The translations under genes and the position numbers were made by a program. DNA of 36,572 nt from Methanomicrobiales archaeon HGW-Methanomicrobiales-6 (GTDB lineage: Archaea > Halobacteriota > Methanomicrobia > Methanomicrobiales > Methanoculleaceae), in the NCBI GenBank assembly GCA_002839575.1, contig PGYH01000002.1, positions 1 through 36,572 on the forward strand, read 5' to 3'. Shown here piece by piece: positions 15,209 to 23,226 of the stretch. The notes beneath the pieces were generated by a model that did not search any database, had not been told where the DNA came from, and saw only the letters and a program-made list of their open reading frames with translations. The first letter of the stretch is position 1; each line of letters opens with the position of its first letter.

Positions 15209-18083
15209 TGACGACTCCCTCGCGCGCGACGGGTTCAAGATCGAGCGGACCCCGAAGGGGGCAGCGCCGGCACCAAGACCGGCCCCGGCACCCGGACGGA
15301 GTGATCCTTATGTGGAGACGTTCAACGCGCTGCAGTTCCTCGCCCCGGCGGGAGGCGTCTTCGAGGTGCGAGCCCTGGGAGACCGGACCGCGAGCGGATA
15401 CTTCGACGCGGATCACCTGGAGCAGGCGGCGAAGGCGATCGAGGCCCTCGACGCAGCCGGGACATATAGCGGGATCTACGTGACCCTGAACCCGGTTAAC
15501 CCCGCCCTGCTCTCCCGGCGGTCGAACCGGATCGAGACCCGGTTGGGACTGAAAGAGGCGACGACGGCCGACGCGGACATTATCCGGAGACTGTGGTTCC
15601 CGGTGGACATCGACCCCGCCCGCCCGAGCGGGATCGGTTCCTCCGACGCGGAACACGCGGCCGCCCTGGAGGTTGCCGGGAATGTGGCCGGGTTCCTCTC
15701 CGAGTTCTTCGGGTTCCCTGCTCCGGTCCGTGGCGACTCCGGGAACGGTGGCCACCTCCTGTACCGGATCGACCTGCCGAACGACGACGAGAGCCGGAGC
15801 CTCATCGAGCGGTGCCTTAAGGGCCTGGGTGCGGCGTTTGATAGATCCCCGACGGAGGACCGGCCGGGAGTGGAGATCGACCAAACGCCCTTCAACGCGG
15901 CCCGGATCTGGAAACTCTACGGCACCGTAGCACGGAAGGGTGACAATACATCGGAGCGGCCGCACCGGAGAGCCCGTATCATCGAGGCGCCGGAGGTGAT
16001 CGAGGTAGTGCCCCGGGAGACCCTGGAGCGACTCGCGGCCCTGGCGCCGGAGGAGGAGCCCCGGCAGGCACCCCGCCCCGGGTCCGGCGGGAGTGGTCCC
16101 GACCTCGACGAGTGGCTGAGGGAGCACGGCGCAAGCCTGCCGCCCTACCATGCGAAGAGCAGGTCCGGGTGCCGGTCGTTCTACATCTTCGACGTGTGCC
16201 CGTGGGACCCATCGCACCGGGACAGGAGCGCGTTTATGGGGCAATTCAACCACGGCCCCCTGTTCGCCGGGTGCAAGCACAACGGGTGCAGCGGGAACGG
16301 GTGGCCGGAGTTGCGCGCCCTCGTGGAGCCGAAGCGCCCGAAGGCCGCTACACCTCACAAAGAAGCCCGGGCAAGTGCACCGGCTCCGGAGGCCACGGTG
16401 AAAGAGAGCGCCCCGAATCTCGAAGAACTGTACGACGTCTCCCGGTCCGGTCTGATTACGATCAGGTTTGCCCGGCTCGCGGCGCTCATTCACAAAGAGT
16501 TCTGCACGATCTCGTTCAACGATGTTCTTTACGTCTATCAGGACGGCGTGTATTCTGCCGACAAAGGCCGGGTTGCTGCCCGTATCAAAGAGATTCTAGA
16601 GGCGATCGGATATGAAGGCGCGATCTCCGTGGTCCGCCGGGAGGTTATCGGGTATCTTCTGGCAGAGGACCCGCAGAGTAAATACCCCTTCAACAATCAG
16701 CCCTGGCATCTCCCGGTAAAGAACGGCGTGGTCCGTGTAAACCCGGGCGCCGGGCAGATCGATCTCTTGCCGCACTCGCCGAAGTACCGCTTCAGTTATC
16801 AGTTGCCGGTGACCTACGACTCAGCGGCGGACAGCGCGTTTATCCGGCAGGTTCTTGAGCAGTGGGTCGAGCCCGAGGACGCACAGTACCTCTTGCAGGT
16901 CCCGGTGGTCGCGATCCTCCAGGCATGGGGGCGCGTGCAGAAGCAGCTCTACCTCTTTGAAGGCGCACACGACGGCGGCAAAACGACGTACTGCGAGTTC
17001 CTGTATGGGTTCTTCGGACCGGGCGGATACAGTCAGGTGGACCTGCTCCGGCTCTCTGAAGACCGCTTCGCCCTGGCCGACCTCGAGCACAAGCTGGCAA
17101 ACATCCACGACGAGATGCGATCGGTTGCGCTCCGATCGGTCGGTCAGGTCAAGAACCTGACGGGCGGGTTACACCACCGGATCGAGCGGAAGCACGAGAA
17201 CGCATATCACGCGATTCTGCCGGCAGTGCATGTCTTTACCTGCAACAAACCGCCGAAGATCAAGGAAGTGGACGACGACGCGTTCTGGTCACGCTTTGTC
17301 TATGTCAGTTTCCCGAACCAGTTCCCCCGGGACGATGGATGGAAAGATACCCTCTTCACCGAAGGGAATTACTCCGCGTTCCTGAATCTCGCGCTCGAGA
17401 CCGTGATTGCAGCGATGCAAGACCGGAGCGCCTTAAAGCGGATGTCTGCCGACGAGGTTAAGCAGCGGTGGACAGAGGCCGCCGACGAGACGATCAAATT
17501 CGTGTGGATGCACTTCGATCGCGACGCGGCCGCGACTGTACCGAAGGATGATGTCTATACGGCATACCTCCGGCACTGCCAAGAGAATGGGATCTCACCG
17601 CGTGCGAAGAACGTACTCTCCTCCGACCTGGCAAGGATGGGGATCGCCGGCACGCGGCCGCGCGGTGGAATGTCTCGCATACAGTCCTATGCCGGTATCC
17701 GGTGGAAGGGATCTTCTCCTGTTGGTCAGGGCGGTCAGGGTATTTTAAATCTTATAGCACGTGAGGAAAAAAAGGTACAAAGTACTGATCCCATATGCAC
17801 TAATAAGGTAGACAATAACCCTGACCACTCTGACCGGGACGATTCTTCTAACCCCTCGGAGCAGGAAGGGGAACTTGCTGCCTGGCTCGAAGGCCTCCGC
17901 CTGCCACGGAACTTCACGGTAGCGTCTCACCGACATAACCCCGCCCGGGCAACCGGAAGGTGTTCGGCCGGCAGGTGCACCATGCCCCCGGTATGGGAGG
18001 ATGAACACGGCAACTGGCCACTCTGCGAACAACATTACCGGCTGATCCAGCGGAAGCGGTCCCTCGCGGGGGTGCAGATATGA
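15201..18083 (+). CDS. Primase-polymerase (AEP) / SF3 helicase replication protein
   Basis: 960 residues from GTG 15201. Residues about 35-300 form an archaeo-eukaryotic primase-like domain: the metal-binding DxD is Asp136/Asp138 in WFPVDIDPARPSG, followed by SGNGGHLLYRIDLPN and VEIDQTPFNAARIWKLYGT. A Cys/His cluster (DVCPWDPSH ... CKHNGCSGNGW, about 330-375) is probably a zinc site. The C-terminal half is a D5-type SF3 helicase with Walker A GAHDGGKTT at 588-596, the NIHDEMRS block acting as Walker B, and FTCNKPPKI as the sensor region. A winged-helix-like tail follows, with a last Cys cluster (CSAGRCTMPPVW ... CEQH). Such fusions start replication of viruses and plasmids. The stop overlaps the next gene as ATGA. 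Confidence 0.9.
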   Translation: MIDDDSLARDGFKIERTPKGAAPAPRPAPAPGRSDPYVETFNALQFLAPAGGVFEVRALGDRTASGYFDADHLEQAAKAIEALDAAGTYSGIYVTLNPVNPALLSRRSNRIETRLGLKEATTADADIIRRLWFPVDIDPARPSGIGSSDAEHAAALEVAGNVAGFLSEFFGFPAPVRGDSGNGGHLLYRIDLPNDDESRSLIERCLKGLGAAFDRSPTEDRPGVEIDQTPFNAARIWKLYGTVARKGDNTSERPHRRARIIEAPEVIEVVPRETLERLAALAPEEEPRQAPRPGSGGSGPDLDEWLREHGASLPPYHAKSRSGCRSFYIFDVCPWDPSHRDRSAFMGQFNHGPLFAGCKHNGCSGNGWPELRALVEPKRPKAATPHKEARASAPAPEATVKESAPNLEELYDVSRSGLITIRFARLAALIHKEFCTISFNDVLYVYQDGVYSADKGRVAARIKEILEAIGYEGAISVVRREVIGYLLAEDPQSKYPFNNQPWHLPVKNGVVRVNPGAGQIDLLPHSPKYRFSYQLPVTYDSAADSAFIRQVLEQWVEPEDAQYLLQVPVVAILQAWGRVQKQLYLFEGAHDGGKTTYCEFLYGFFGPGGYSQVDLLRLSEDRFALADLEHKLANIHDEMRSVALRSVGQVKNLTGGLHHRIERKHENAYHAILPAVHVFTCNKPPKIKEVDDDAFWSRFVYVSFPNQFPRDDGWKDTLFTEGNYSAFLNLALETVIAAMQDRSALKRMSADEVKQRWTEAADETIKFVWMHFDRDAAATVPKDDVYTAYLRHCQENGISPRAKNVLSSDLARMGIAGTRPRGGMSRIQSYAGIRWKGSSPVGQGGQGILNLIAREEKKVQSTDPICTNKVDNNPDHSDRDDSSNPSEQEGELAAWLEGLRLPRNFTVASHRHNPARATGRCSAGRCTMPPVWEDEHGNWPLCEQHYRLIQRKRSLAGVQI

Positions 18084-18319
18084 CCCCCTCGTGTAGGGAT
18101 GACGCCGATCGATACCTCCGGTCCCGGTTCGCTGGCCCGGATGGATCCCTGCTTCTCTGGGAGTGTTTCGTCGAACAGTGCCCCGAGATGGATCTCGTAG
18201 CCGACGCGCTCGACGAGCTCGCCGGGTTCCACGACCACTACCGGCAGCCCCGGCAGGCGGTGAAGTATCGAGCGGAGGCGGCCGCCCTGAGAGAACGCAT
18301 AGCGAAGGAGACGGTATAA
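18080..18319 (+). CDS. Small helical protein of unknown function
   Basis: 79 residues starting in the ATGA overlap with the helicase stop. It is acidic in the middle (QCPEMDLVADALDELAGF) and helical and basic at the end (KYRAEAAALRERIAKETV). No family recognised. Its position between the replication protein and the small terminase, with a one-base overlap at its 3' end, indicates a genuine operon member. Confidence 0.65.
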   Translation: MTPSCRDDADRYLRSRFAGPDGSLLLWECFVEQCPEMDLVADALDELAGFHDHYRQPRQAVKYRAEAAALRERIAKETV

Positions 18320-18801
18320 TGGCGCGACAGTGTAGCATCTGCACCCACCCGCGCCGGGACGAGATCGATCAAGCGATCGTTTCAGGCGAAAAATACCGGA
18401 GCATATCGCAGAGATTCGACATTTCCGAAGCCGCGATCGGCCGCCATAAGAAACACATATCGGCGGCAATTGTCGATGCAGAGCGACAGAAGGCCGTCTC
18501 CGGCACCGCAAAGATGCTTAAGGAACTGTCCCGCGGGTTCGATTCGCTCGCCCGTGCCGCGGACAAAGCCGAAGCGGACGGCGATTACCGGACGATGGCG
18601 CAACTCTGGAAGACCGCCGCCGACCTGGCAACCCCGCTTCTCAAGATCGCCGGGGATCTCCCGGGCGACGGGACGACGATCAACATCTATCAATCCCCAC
18701 AGTGGTTGAAGATCCAGGCGGTCATCTTCCGCGAACTTCAGCCGTATCCAGACATCCGGGTCCGGCTCGCAGAGGCGCTAAAGGAGGTCGAAGACTCGTG
18801 A
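18319..18801 (+). CDS. Terminase small subunit-like DNA-binding protein
   Basis: 160 residues. It begins ARQCSICTHPRRDEID, a possible zinc knuckle with Cys5, Cys8 and His10, followed by a helix-turn-helix (YRSISQRFDISEAAIGRHKK, about 26-45). The middle is a long helix typical of oligomerising small terminases. The C-terminal part (INIYQSPQWLKIQAVI) matches the tails of small terminase and phage HTH proteins encoded just before the large terminase. It would recognise the packaging site on viral DNA and recruit the ATPase encoded next. ATG 18319 has AAGGAG about 12 bases upstream; the longer open frame overlaps the previous gene and was rejected. Confidence 0.8.
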   Translation: MARQCSICTHPRRDEIDQAIVSGEKYRSISQRFDISEAAIGRHKKHISAAIVDAERQKAVSGTAKMLKELSRGFDSLARAADKAEADGDYRTMAQLWKTAADLATPLLKIAGDLPGDGTTINIYQSPQWLKIQAVIFRELQPYPDIRVRLAEALKEVEDS

Positions 18802-19616
18802 CCACCGCCCCTCTTCGACACCTCATAGACCCCGTGACCTTCGCCCGGGAACAACTCGACTTCGAGCCGGACCCCTGGCAGGTCGAGGTCCTCCTCTCCC
18901 CGGCAAACCGCCTGCTCCTCAACTGCAGCCGGCAGGCCGGGAAGTCTACCACCACCGCGATCGTAGCGCTCCACACGGCGCACTTCCGGCCCGGCAGCCT
19001 CGTACTCCTCGTGAGCCCGTCGCTCCGGCAGTCAAGTGAACTGTTCAAGAAAGTAACCGGGTTCCTGGATCCCCTGGACGACCGCCCCCGGCTGACGGAA
19101 GACAACAAGCTCTCGTTTGCGCTGGAGAACGGATCGAGAGTGGTCTCCCTCCCCGGCACCGAAGCCACGATCCGCGGATTCAGTGCGCCCGACCTCGTGA
19201 TTGAGGACGAGGCCGCCCGGGTCCCCGACGCGCTGTACTATTCCATCCGGCCGATGCTTGCCGTCAGCGGCGGGCGGCTGATCCTGATGAGTACCCCGTT
19301 CGGCAAGCGCGGGCATTTCTTCGAGGCATGGACCGAAGGCGGCGAAGACTGGCAGCGGATCAAGATCCCCGCGACCCGGTGCCCGCGGATAACTCCGGAG
19401 TTCCTGGAGCAGGAACGACGGGCGATCGGGGATTGGTGGTTTGCACAAGAGTATATGTGCGAGTTCCGGCAGGCGACGGATAGCGTATTCCGCTACGACG
19501 ACGTGATGGGCGCGGTCTCCGAGGACGTGCCCCCGCTCTTCGCCCCGCCGACGACGAGGACCGCCGCCGGACTCGACGACGATGTTTTCCCGCTCTTTGA
19601 CGAGGCAACCGAATGA
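18798..19616 (+). CDS. Terminase large subunit, ATPase half
   Basis: 272 residues from GTG 18798, which overlaps the previous stop and follows AAGGAGG. It is the DNA-packaging motor domain: adenine motif DPWQVEVL (26-33), Walker A NCSRQAGKST (42-51), Walker B LVIEDEAA (133-140) and coupling motif STPFGKRG (165-172). The ATPase fold is complete through WFAQEYMCEFRQ, after which a typical single-chain TerL would enter the nuclease domain. Here an acidic 40-residue tail ends in a stop, and the nuclease starts as a new gene in the ATGA overlap. At 272 residues it is about half the normal TerL length. Confidence 0.9.
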   Translation: MTTAPLRHLIDPVTFAREQLDFEPDPWQVEVLLSPANRLLLNCSRQAGKSTTTAIVALHTAHFRPGSLVLLVSPSLRQSSELFKKVTGFLDPLDDRPRLTEDNKLSFALENGSRVVSLPGTEATIRGFSAPDLVIEDEAARVPDALYYSIRPMLAVSGGRLILMSTPFGKRGHFFEAWTEGGEDWQRIKIPATRCPRITPEFLEQERRAIGDWWFAQEYMCEFRQATDSVFRYDDVMGAVSEDVPPLFAPPTTRTAAGLDDDVFPLFDEATE

Positions 19617-20302
19617 CGAGATATTTTGTAGGCCTGGATTTGGGACAGGCGGCCGACTACACCGCGATCAGCGCGATCGAGGTTCGCCCGACGCCATACC
19701 CCGTACAGCACGAAGACCGCGACCCCGAGACCCGACGCCTTCGGACATTCGAGACGGTGGTCGAGAGCATCCCGCTCACGCACCATGTCCGGCACCTGGA
19801 ACGGCTCCCGATCGGGACACCCTACCCCGAGCAGGTCGCCCGCGTGAAGGAGATTATGGCACGTCTCCCGCCCGGTACAGACCTGATCGTCGATAACACC
19901 GGGGTGGGGCGGGCGGTGACCGACATGCTCTTTCTGGAAGGGCTGACGCCCGTCTGTGTCACCATCACAGGCGGGGATACCGTGAACCGGGACGGCCCAT
20001 ACTTCCGGGTCCCGAAGCGTGACATTGTGGGGGAACTGGCGGTATCGCTGCAAAACAAGCGGCTCAAGATCGCGGCAGCACTCCCGGACGCGGAAACCCT
20101 GATCAATGAGCTCCTGGCGTTCAAGGTCAAGGTGAACCTGAAAACCGCCCATGACAGTTACGAGGCATGGCGGGAAGGCGACCACGACGACCTCGTGCTC
20201 TCCGTAGGAATGGCAGTATGGGCGGCGACGTGGTATTACAGCCAGCAGACCGGCGATGACATCGTAGTGATCGACGAGCCAGTCTCGATATCGCCCGTAT
20301 GA
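19613..20302 (+). CDS. Terminase large subunit, RNase H-like nuclease half
   Basis: 229 residues. It carries the three acidic motifs of terminase nucleases: FVGLDLGQAADYTA (Asp9), LIVDNTGVG (Asp94) and HDDLVLSVGMA (Asp192/193). The block THHVRHLERLPIGTPYPEQV is also characteristic of TerL C-terminal halves. The enzyme would cut concatemeric DNA at packaging start and end. It follows the ATPase gene with an ATGA overlap (19613-19616), so both polypeptides are probably made from one mRNA by coupled translation and assemble together. All catalytic residues are intact, which argues against simple decay. Confidence 0.88.
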   Translation: MTRYFVGLDLGQAADYTAISAIEVRPTPYPVQHEDRDPETRRLRTFETVVESIPLTHHVRHLERLPIGTPYPEQVARVKEIMARLPPGTDLIVDNTGVGRAVTDMLFLEGLTPVCVTITGGDTVNRDGPYFRVPKRDIVGELAVSLQNKRLKIAAALPDAETLINELLAFKVKVNLKTAHDSYEAWREGDHDDLVLSVGMAVWAATWYYSQQTGDDIVVIDEPVSISPV

Positions 20303-20336
20303 CCACCCGCACCGGCCCGGGTCACGGCCGGCAACA

Positions 20337-20507
20337 ATGCAGAGCAAAATGGCACGAAAACCCCCGATGGCAATAACCACCGATCAAGAGTTCCTCTCGA
20401 TCCTCGTCTCGCAGAACGAGGAGATCATCGCTTTACTGAAGCGAATCGCACCGACCGACGAACAGACACCCGCCGACGACGGCAGCGTAAAACTCACAGG
20501 ACTGTGA
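20337..20507 (+). CDS. Tiny protein between terminase and protease
   Basis: 56 residues from ATG 20337, or 52 from ATG 20349. The core TDQEFLSILVSQNEEIIALLKRI forms a likely amphipathic helix or short coiled coil, flanked by a basic N-terminus and an acidic C-terminus. It stops four bases before the protease start. No family recognised. In tailed viruses the portal gene (about 400-500 residues) normally occupies this place, and nothing of portal size is present. Confidence 0.5.
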   Translation: MQSKMARKPPMAITTDQEFLSILVSQNEEIIALLKRIAPTDEQTPADDGSVKLTGL

Positions 20508-20511
20508 AAGC

Positions 20512-21390
20512 ATGGCAGAGTTCAAGAACGACCTTCAGAAACTGGTTGAATCGACCACCGACAGCAGCGGCTTCATGCGGATCCGCATCATCTCACCTGG
20601 ATGGGGGAGCAGCGGCTACTACTCGCCCGAAGTCCTCAAGGCAGCCGCCCCGCTCTACAAGCAGGGGACGCATTGCTACTGGAACCACCCGAGCCGGACA
20701 GAAGAGCGGGACCGGCCGGAGCGGGACCTCCGCGACCTCGCCGGCGTCCTCGCGGAAGACGCACAGTGGAGCAACTCGCCCGAACCCGGGCTCTATGCAC
20801 GGGCGCAGGTCTTCGCCCCGTATCGCGCCGCGATCAAGGAGATGGCGCCGCACATCGGTATCTCTCACTACGCGGGCGGTGAGTCGAAGCAGGGTGAAGC
20901 AGAGGGCCGGCGGGGCGACATCATCACCCAGATCACCTATGTCCGGTCCGTGGACTTCGTGACCGTCGCCGGCAGGGGCGGCGCGATCCTTGAGAGTGCC
21001 CGGGCCGAGGTCGCCGAGCGTGTCGCCCGTTCCGGAATGCAGCGCAACGCGGCGATCGCCCTCTACGAAGGGTTCAAGGATCTCGGACTCAGCGACCGGG
21101 AAGCCGCCGCCGCTGCACTCGGCCGCGACCACCCGGCGAAAAACCTGTCGGAAGGCGTCTTCATCGCCGACCTCGACGAGGCCGGCCGGGAGATGTACGG
21201 CGGGTTCCGGAGCATGGGACTCTCGGAAGCGGAAGCCCGGGCGGCCGCGATCAGGCGCGACGGTCCGACCTTCGCGATGCAGGAGACCCGCGACCTTGAC
21301 GAGCAGGAGAAGCGGCTGTATGACGGGTTCCGGAAAATGGGACTCGGAGAGAGCGCCGCCATGGCGGCCGTCAGGGGGCGGTCACTGTGA
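20512..21390 (+). CDS. Prohead-type serine protease with three-repeat C-terminal tail
   Basis: 292 residues. Residues 20-160 match phage capsid-maturation proteases. HCYWNHPSRTEERDRPERD holds the likely catalytic His59 within the family's HPxxxE...RPER signature, DLAGVL follows, and HIGISHYAG supplies the likely nucleophile Ser118, with VRSVDFVTVAG after it. Such proteases trim scaffold and capsid proteins. The C-terminal third has three repeats beginning at residues 184, 228 and 269 (LYEGFKDLGLSDREAAAAAL, MYGGFRSMGLSEAEARAAAI, LYDGFRKMGLGESAAMAAV). No capsid gene follows. The stop overlaps the next GTG. Confidence 0.85.
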   Translation: MAEFKNDLQKLVESTTDSSGFMRIRIISPGWGSSGYYSPEVLKAAAPLYKQGTHCYWNHPSRTEERDRPERDLRDLAGVLAEDAQWSNSPEPGLYARAQVFAPYRAAIKEMAPHIGISHYAGGESKQGEAEGRRGDIITQITYVRSVDFVTVAGRGGAILESARAEVAERVARSGMQRNAAIALYEGFKDLGLSDREAAAAALGRDHPAKNLSEGVFIADLDEAGREMYGGFRSMGLSEAEARAAAIRRDGPTFAMQETRDLDEQEKRLYDGFRKMGLGESAAMAAVRGRSL

Positions 21391-22013
21391 ACCAGGTAAA
21401 CGAGTTCCTCGAACCTCACATCCAGCCGTTCAAAGACGAGATCGCACGGCTGCAGCAGACCGCCCGCGACCTGGAGGCGGAGATCAAGGCGCTTCCCCGG
21501 GAGCGGCGGCAGATCGAGGAGAACGCAGGGGACGCCCTGCTCGATGCCCGGTTCGCCGGCGACACGACAGCAGAGCGAAAGGTCGCCAAAACGCTGGAGG
21601 ATCTCCGGATCCGGCAGGCGTTGTTAGAGCAGCAGATCGCAGCCTGTCAGCTCCGCATCGAGAAGAAGCGCCTGGAGCGCGATCAGGCGATCATCAAAAT
21701 CTGTCAGGAGGAGGCCACCGCCCGCCGGAAGCAGGCAGAGGAACACTGGAAACATACCGAAGAGCTGCTCCGGCAGATCAACGAGTATGAAGAGTGCGAC
21801 TACTTCCTGAAACGCCCCGAGTCAGAAGTCGGCGGACCGCCCGTCCGTATCGGGATCACCGAGCGGACGAACCGCCTTGCACGGGACTTTGAGATAAAGG
21901 CGGAAGAAGTGCGCAGAAACGCCCGTTACATGGAGCAGGTGATCGAGCGCAAGCGGCGAGAAATTGCCCGGGCGCACAGTGAGTCAATCGACGACGACGA
22001 CGAGGAGGAGTGA
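21387..22013 (+). CDS. Long coiled-coil protein, possible scaffold
   Basis: 208 residues from a GTG overlapping the protease stop. Almost the whole length is charged and helical, with heptad-like patterns (IARLQQTARDLEAEIKAL, LLEQQIAACQLRIEKKRL), and it ends in an acidic tail SESIDDDDEEE. In tailed viruses a coiled-coil scaffold often follows the protease and precedes the major capsid gene, so a scaffold role fits the position. With no capsid gene present this remains inference. Confidence 0.65.
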   Translation: MNQVNEFLEPHIQPFKDEIARLQQTARDLEAEIKALPRERRQIEENAGDALLDARFAGDTTAERKVAKTLEDLRIRQALLEQQIAACQLRIEKKRLERDQAIIKICQEEATARRKQAEEHWKHTEELLRQINEYEECDYFLKRPESEVGGPPVRIGITERTNRLARDFEIKAEEVRRNARYMEQVIERKRREIARAHSESIDDDDEEE

Positions 22014-22074
22014 AGCATGAAAGACGTATCCAACCCCAAGGGGACGAGCGTGACGCCGCACTAAAGGGATCGCT

Positions 22075-22203
22075 ATGATGCATCCCAGTAACCGTGAGGT
22101 TATCGAAAAGCCCGGGTTGACAATCGTTCGCTACAACCCCGTCCCGCCGGACGTCCGTGAGCATTATCCCTGGCAGGGTGTGCCCGCGGGCGGAGATGAC
22201 TAA
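22075..22203 (+). CDS. 42-residue protein of unknown function
   Basis: Begins MMHPSNREVIEKPGL and continues through TIVRYNPVPPDVREHYPWQ to a Gly/Asp end. It has a believable mixture of residues for a small folded peptide. ATG 22078 is an alternative start. Its stop TAA (22201-22203) overlaps the start of the next gene. AGGGAT lies six bases upstream of ATG 22075. Confidence 0.45.
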   Translation: MMHPSNREVIEKPGLTIVRYNPVPPDVREHYPWQGVPAGGDD

Positions 22204-22489
22204 CACACCCTTTTTTACCATGATCCCGCTCAACCCCGCCGACTACGAACCGATCAAACCCGCCCGCAGCGGGAAGCCGTGGTCGCCGCTCCGGTGCTTC
22301 TACTGTGGCGCTCCGGCGACCTACCGGGAGACCTTCGCGAGCCGGGACCGCGAACATCGGTGCCAGACGCGCGGGGTATGTGACGCGTGTTACCAGGCGG
22401 CCCGGGAGGGGCGGCACGACGGGATCATCTACAAGCAGCGGCGGAGACAGCGCCCGCCGGTCGAAGCCGCGCCCTCACACCGCGCCTAA
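22196..22489 (+). CDS. Small zinc-finger-like protein
   Basis: 97 residues from ATG 22196, which overlaps the preceding stop; MIPLNP at 22220 is another possible start. CFYCGAPATYRET and then CQTRGVCDACYQAAREG provide a CxxC and a CxxxxxCxxC group that probably form one zinc site. The C-terminus is Arg/Lys-rich, suggesting nucleic-acid binding. It is the last gene before a convergent AbrB-like gene. Confidence 0.6.
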   Translation: MTNTPFFTMIPLNPADYEPIKPARSGKPWSPLRCFYCGAPATYRETFASRDREHRCQTRGVCDACYQAAREGRHDGIIYKQRRRQRPPVEAAPSHRA

Positions 22490-22493
22490 ATCA

Positions 22494-22510
22494 GGCGATC
22501 TCATCTCGCC
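22494..22510 (+). terminator. Short hairpin at the end of the plus-strand operon
   Basis: GGCGA-TCTCATC-TCGCC forms a five-base-pair stem with a seven-base loop five bases after the stop at 22489. It separates the operon from the convergent AbrB-like gene. No strong T-run follows, so termination is only plausible. Confidence 0.35.
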
Positions 22511-22577
22511 ATGACTTCTTACACCTACGGCAGAAGAGAGGCCGGGAAATCGACGATATGAAGGCGCACAGAAGAGG

Positions 22578-22751
22578 TTATTCGACCTTCTCAACAACAA
22601 CGCGGTGCTTATCCTCTTCGATCCTCACCACGACCTCTTCCCCGGTCGCGAACGGGAACCTATCATCGCCGGCAACGTCTGCCGGGATAGATACGAATCG
22701 AGTTCGTGCAGAACTGAGCTTCACGATCTTACCTTTTCCTTCCTTCGACAT
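22578..22751 (-). CDS. AbrB/SpoVT-type transcriptional regulator
   Basis: 57 residues. The pattern KIVKLSSARTRFVSIPADVA followed by FPFATGEEVVVRIEEDKHRV is that of a swapped-hairpin AbrB domain, which binds DNA as a dimer. The start at 22751 is preferred over the longer frame from 22772, because the minus-strand TATAAATA at 22775-22782 would place transcription start at about 22,752, making the mRNA leaderless. It is divergent from the 22840 gene, and inverted repeat arms cover both promoters, so it probably regulates itself and that operon. There is no partner toxin gene next to it. Confidence 0.75.
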   Translation of the reverse strand: MSKEGKGKIVKLSSARTRFVSIPADVAGDDRFPFATGEEVVVRIEEDKHRVVVEKVE

Positions 22752-22814
22752 AGTTACTAAATTAGTTAGCAATCTATTTATACTCTCAGTTCCAATTTAC
22801 TATTATAGTAACTA
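22751..22814. promoter_or_regulatory. Divergent promoters with inverted-repeat operator
   Basis: TAGTTACTA at 22751-22759 is the exact reverse complement of TAGTAACTA at 22806-22814. The left arm overlaps the start of the AbrB-like gene, whose TATAAATA is at 22775-22782. The right arm overlaps the TATTATAG promoter word (22801-22808) of the plus-strand gene. TTAGTTAGC at 22762-22770 is a partial third copy. The whole tract is very AT-rich in a GC-rich region. Confidence 0.6.
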
Positions 22815-22839
22815 AAAGAGTAAACAGGTGAGAGAGAGT

Positions 22840-23226
22840 ATGTTCAAGCCCGTTGGAAAAATCCAGAAGGACCACGCCGCCCTTCGCGTGGTCATGGACG
22901 GCTGGCGTCTCGGAACGCTCGTGATCGCTGCCGGCGACATTTCGAAGCTCCTAAGTGGCGACGAGGTGACTGTCAACTTTGTGCAGGAACGCCCCGGCCG
23001 TGAGGTCTTCATCGGCTACGCTGGCACCGCCCGGATCTCCCGGAGCGGCCGGGCGGTGAACGTCCGGATCGAGAGCAGGCTCATGTCGGCCCCACTCGCG
23101 GCGGTGCAGAAGGTGCTCTCCGGGCAGCAGCTCGCCGCCAGGCTCTCCGCCCCGGCCCCGGTCATCGACGCGGACCGGGAGCAGGCGAAGCCGATCGACG
23201 CCGACCTCGTGAGGTCGTTTGTATGA
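22840..23226 (+). CDS. Hypothetical beta-rich protein
   Basis: 128 residues. Alternating hydrophobic strands (AALRVVMDGWRLGTLVIAAG, EVTVNFVQERPGREVFIGY, SGRAVNVRIES) suggest a small beta barrel, followed by a helical, Pro/Ala-rich tail. Family not recognised. ATG 22840 is chosen over GTG 22828 because AGGTGAG lies at proper spacing before it. It heads a short operon under the operator shared with the AbrB-like gene and overlaps the next gene by four bases (ATGA). Confidence 0.6.
   Translation: MFKPVGKIQKDHAALRVVMDGWRLGTLVIAAGDISKLLSGDEVTVNFVQERPGREVFIGYAGTARISRSGRAVNVRIESRLMSAPLAAVQKVLSGQQLAARLSAPAPVIDADREQAKPIDADLVRSFV

Noticed and set aside
22018-22065. 15-codon frame after the coiled-coil gene
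   Set aside because: It is too short to judge and has no distinguishing feature beyond an ATG and a stop.
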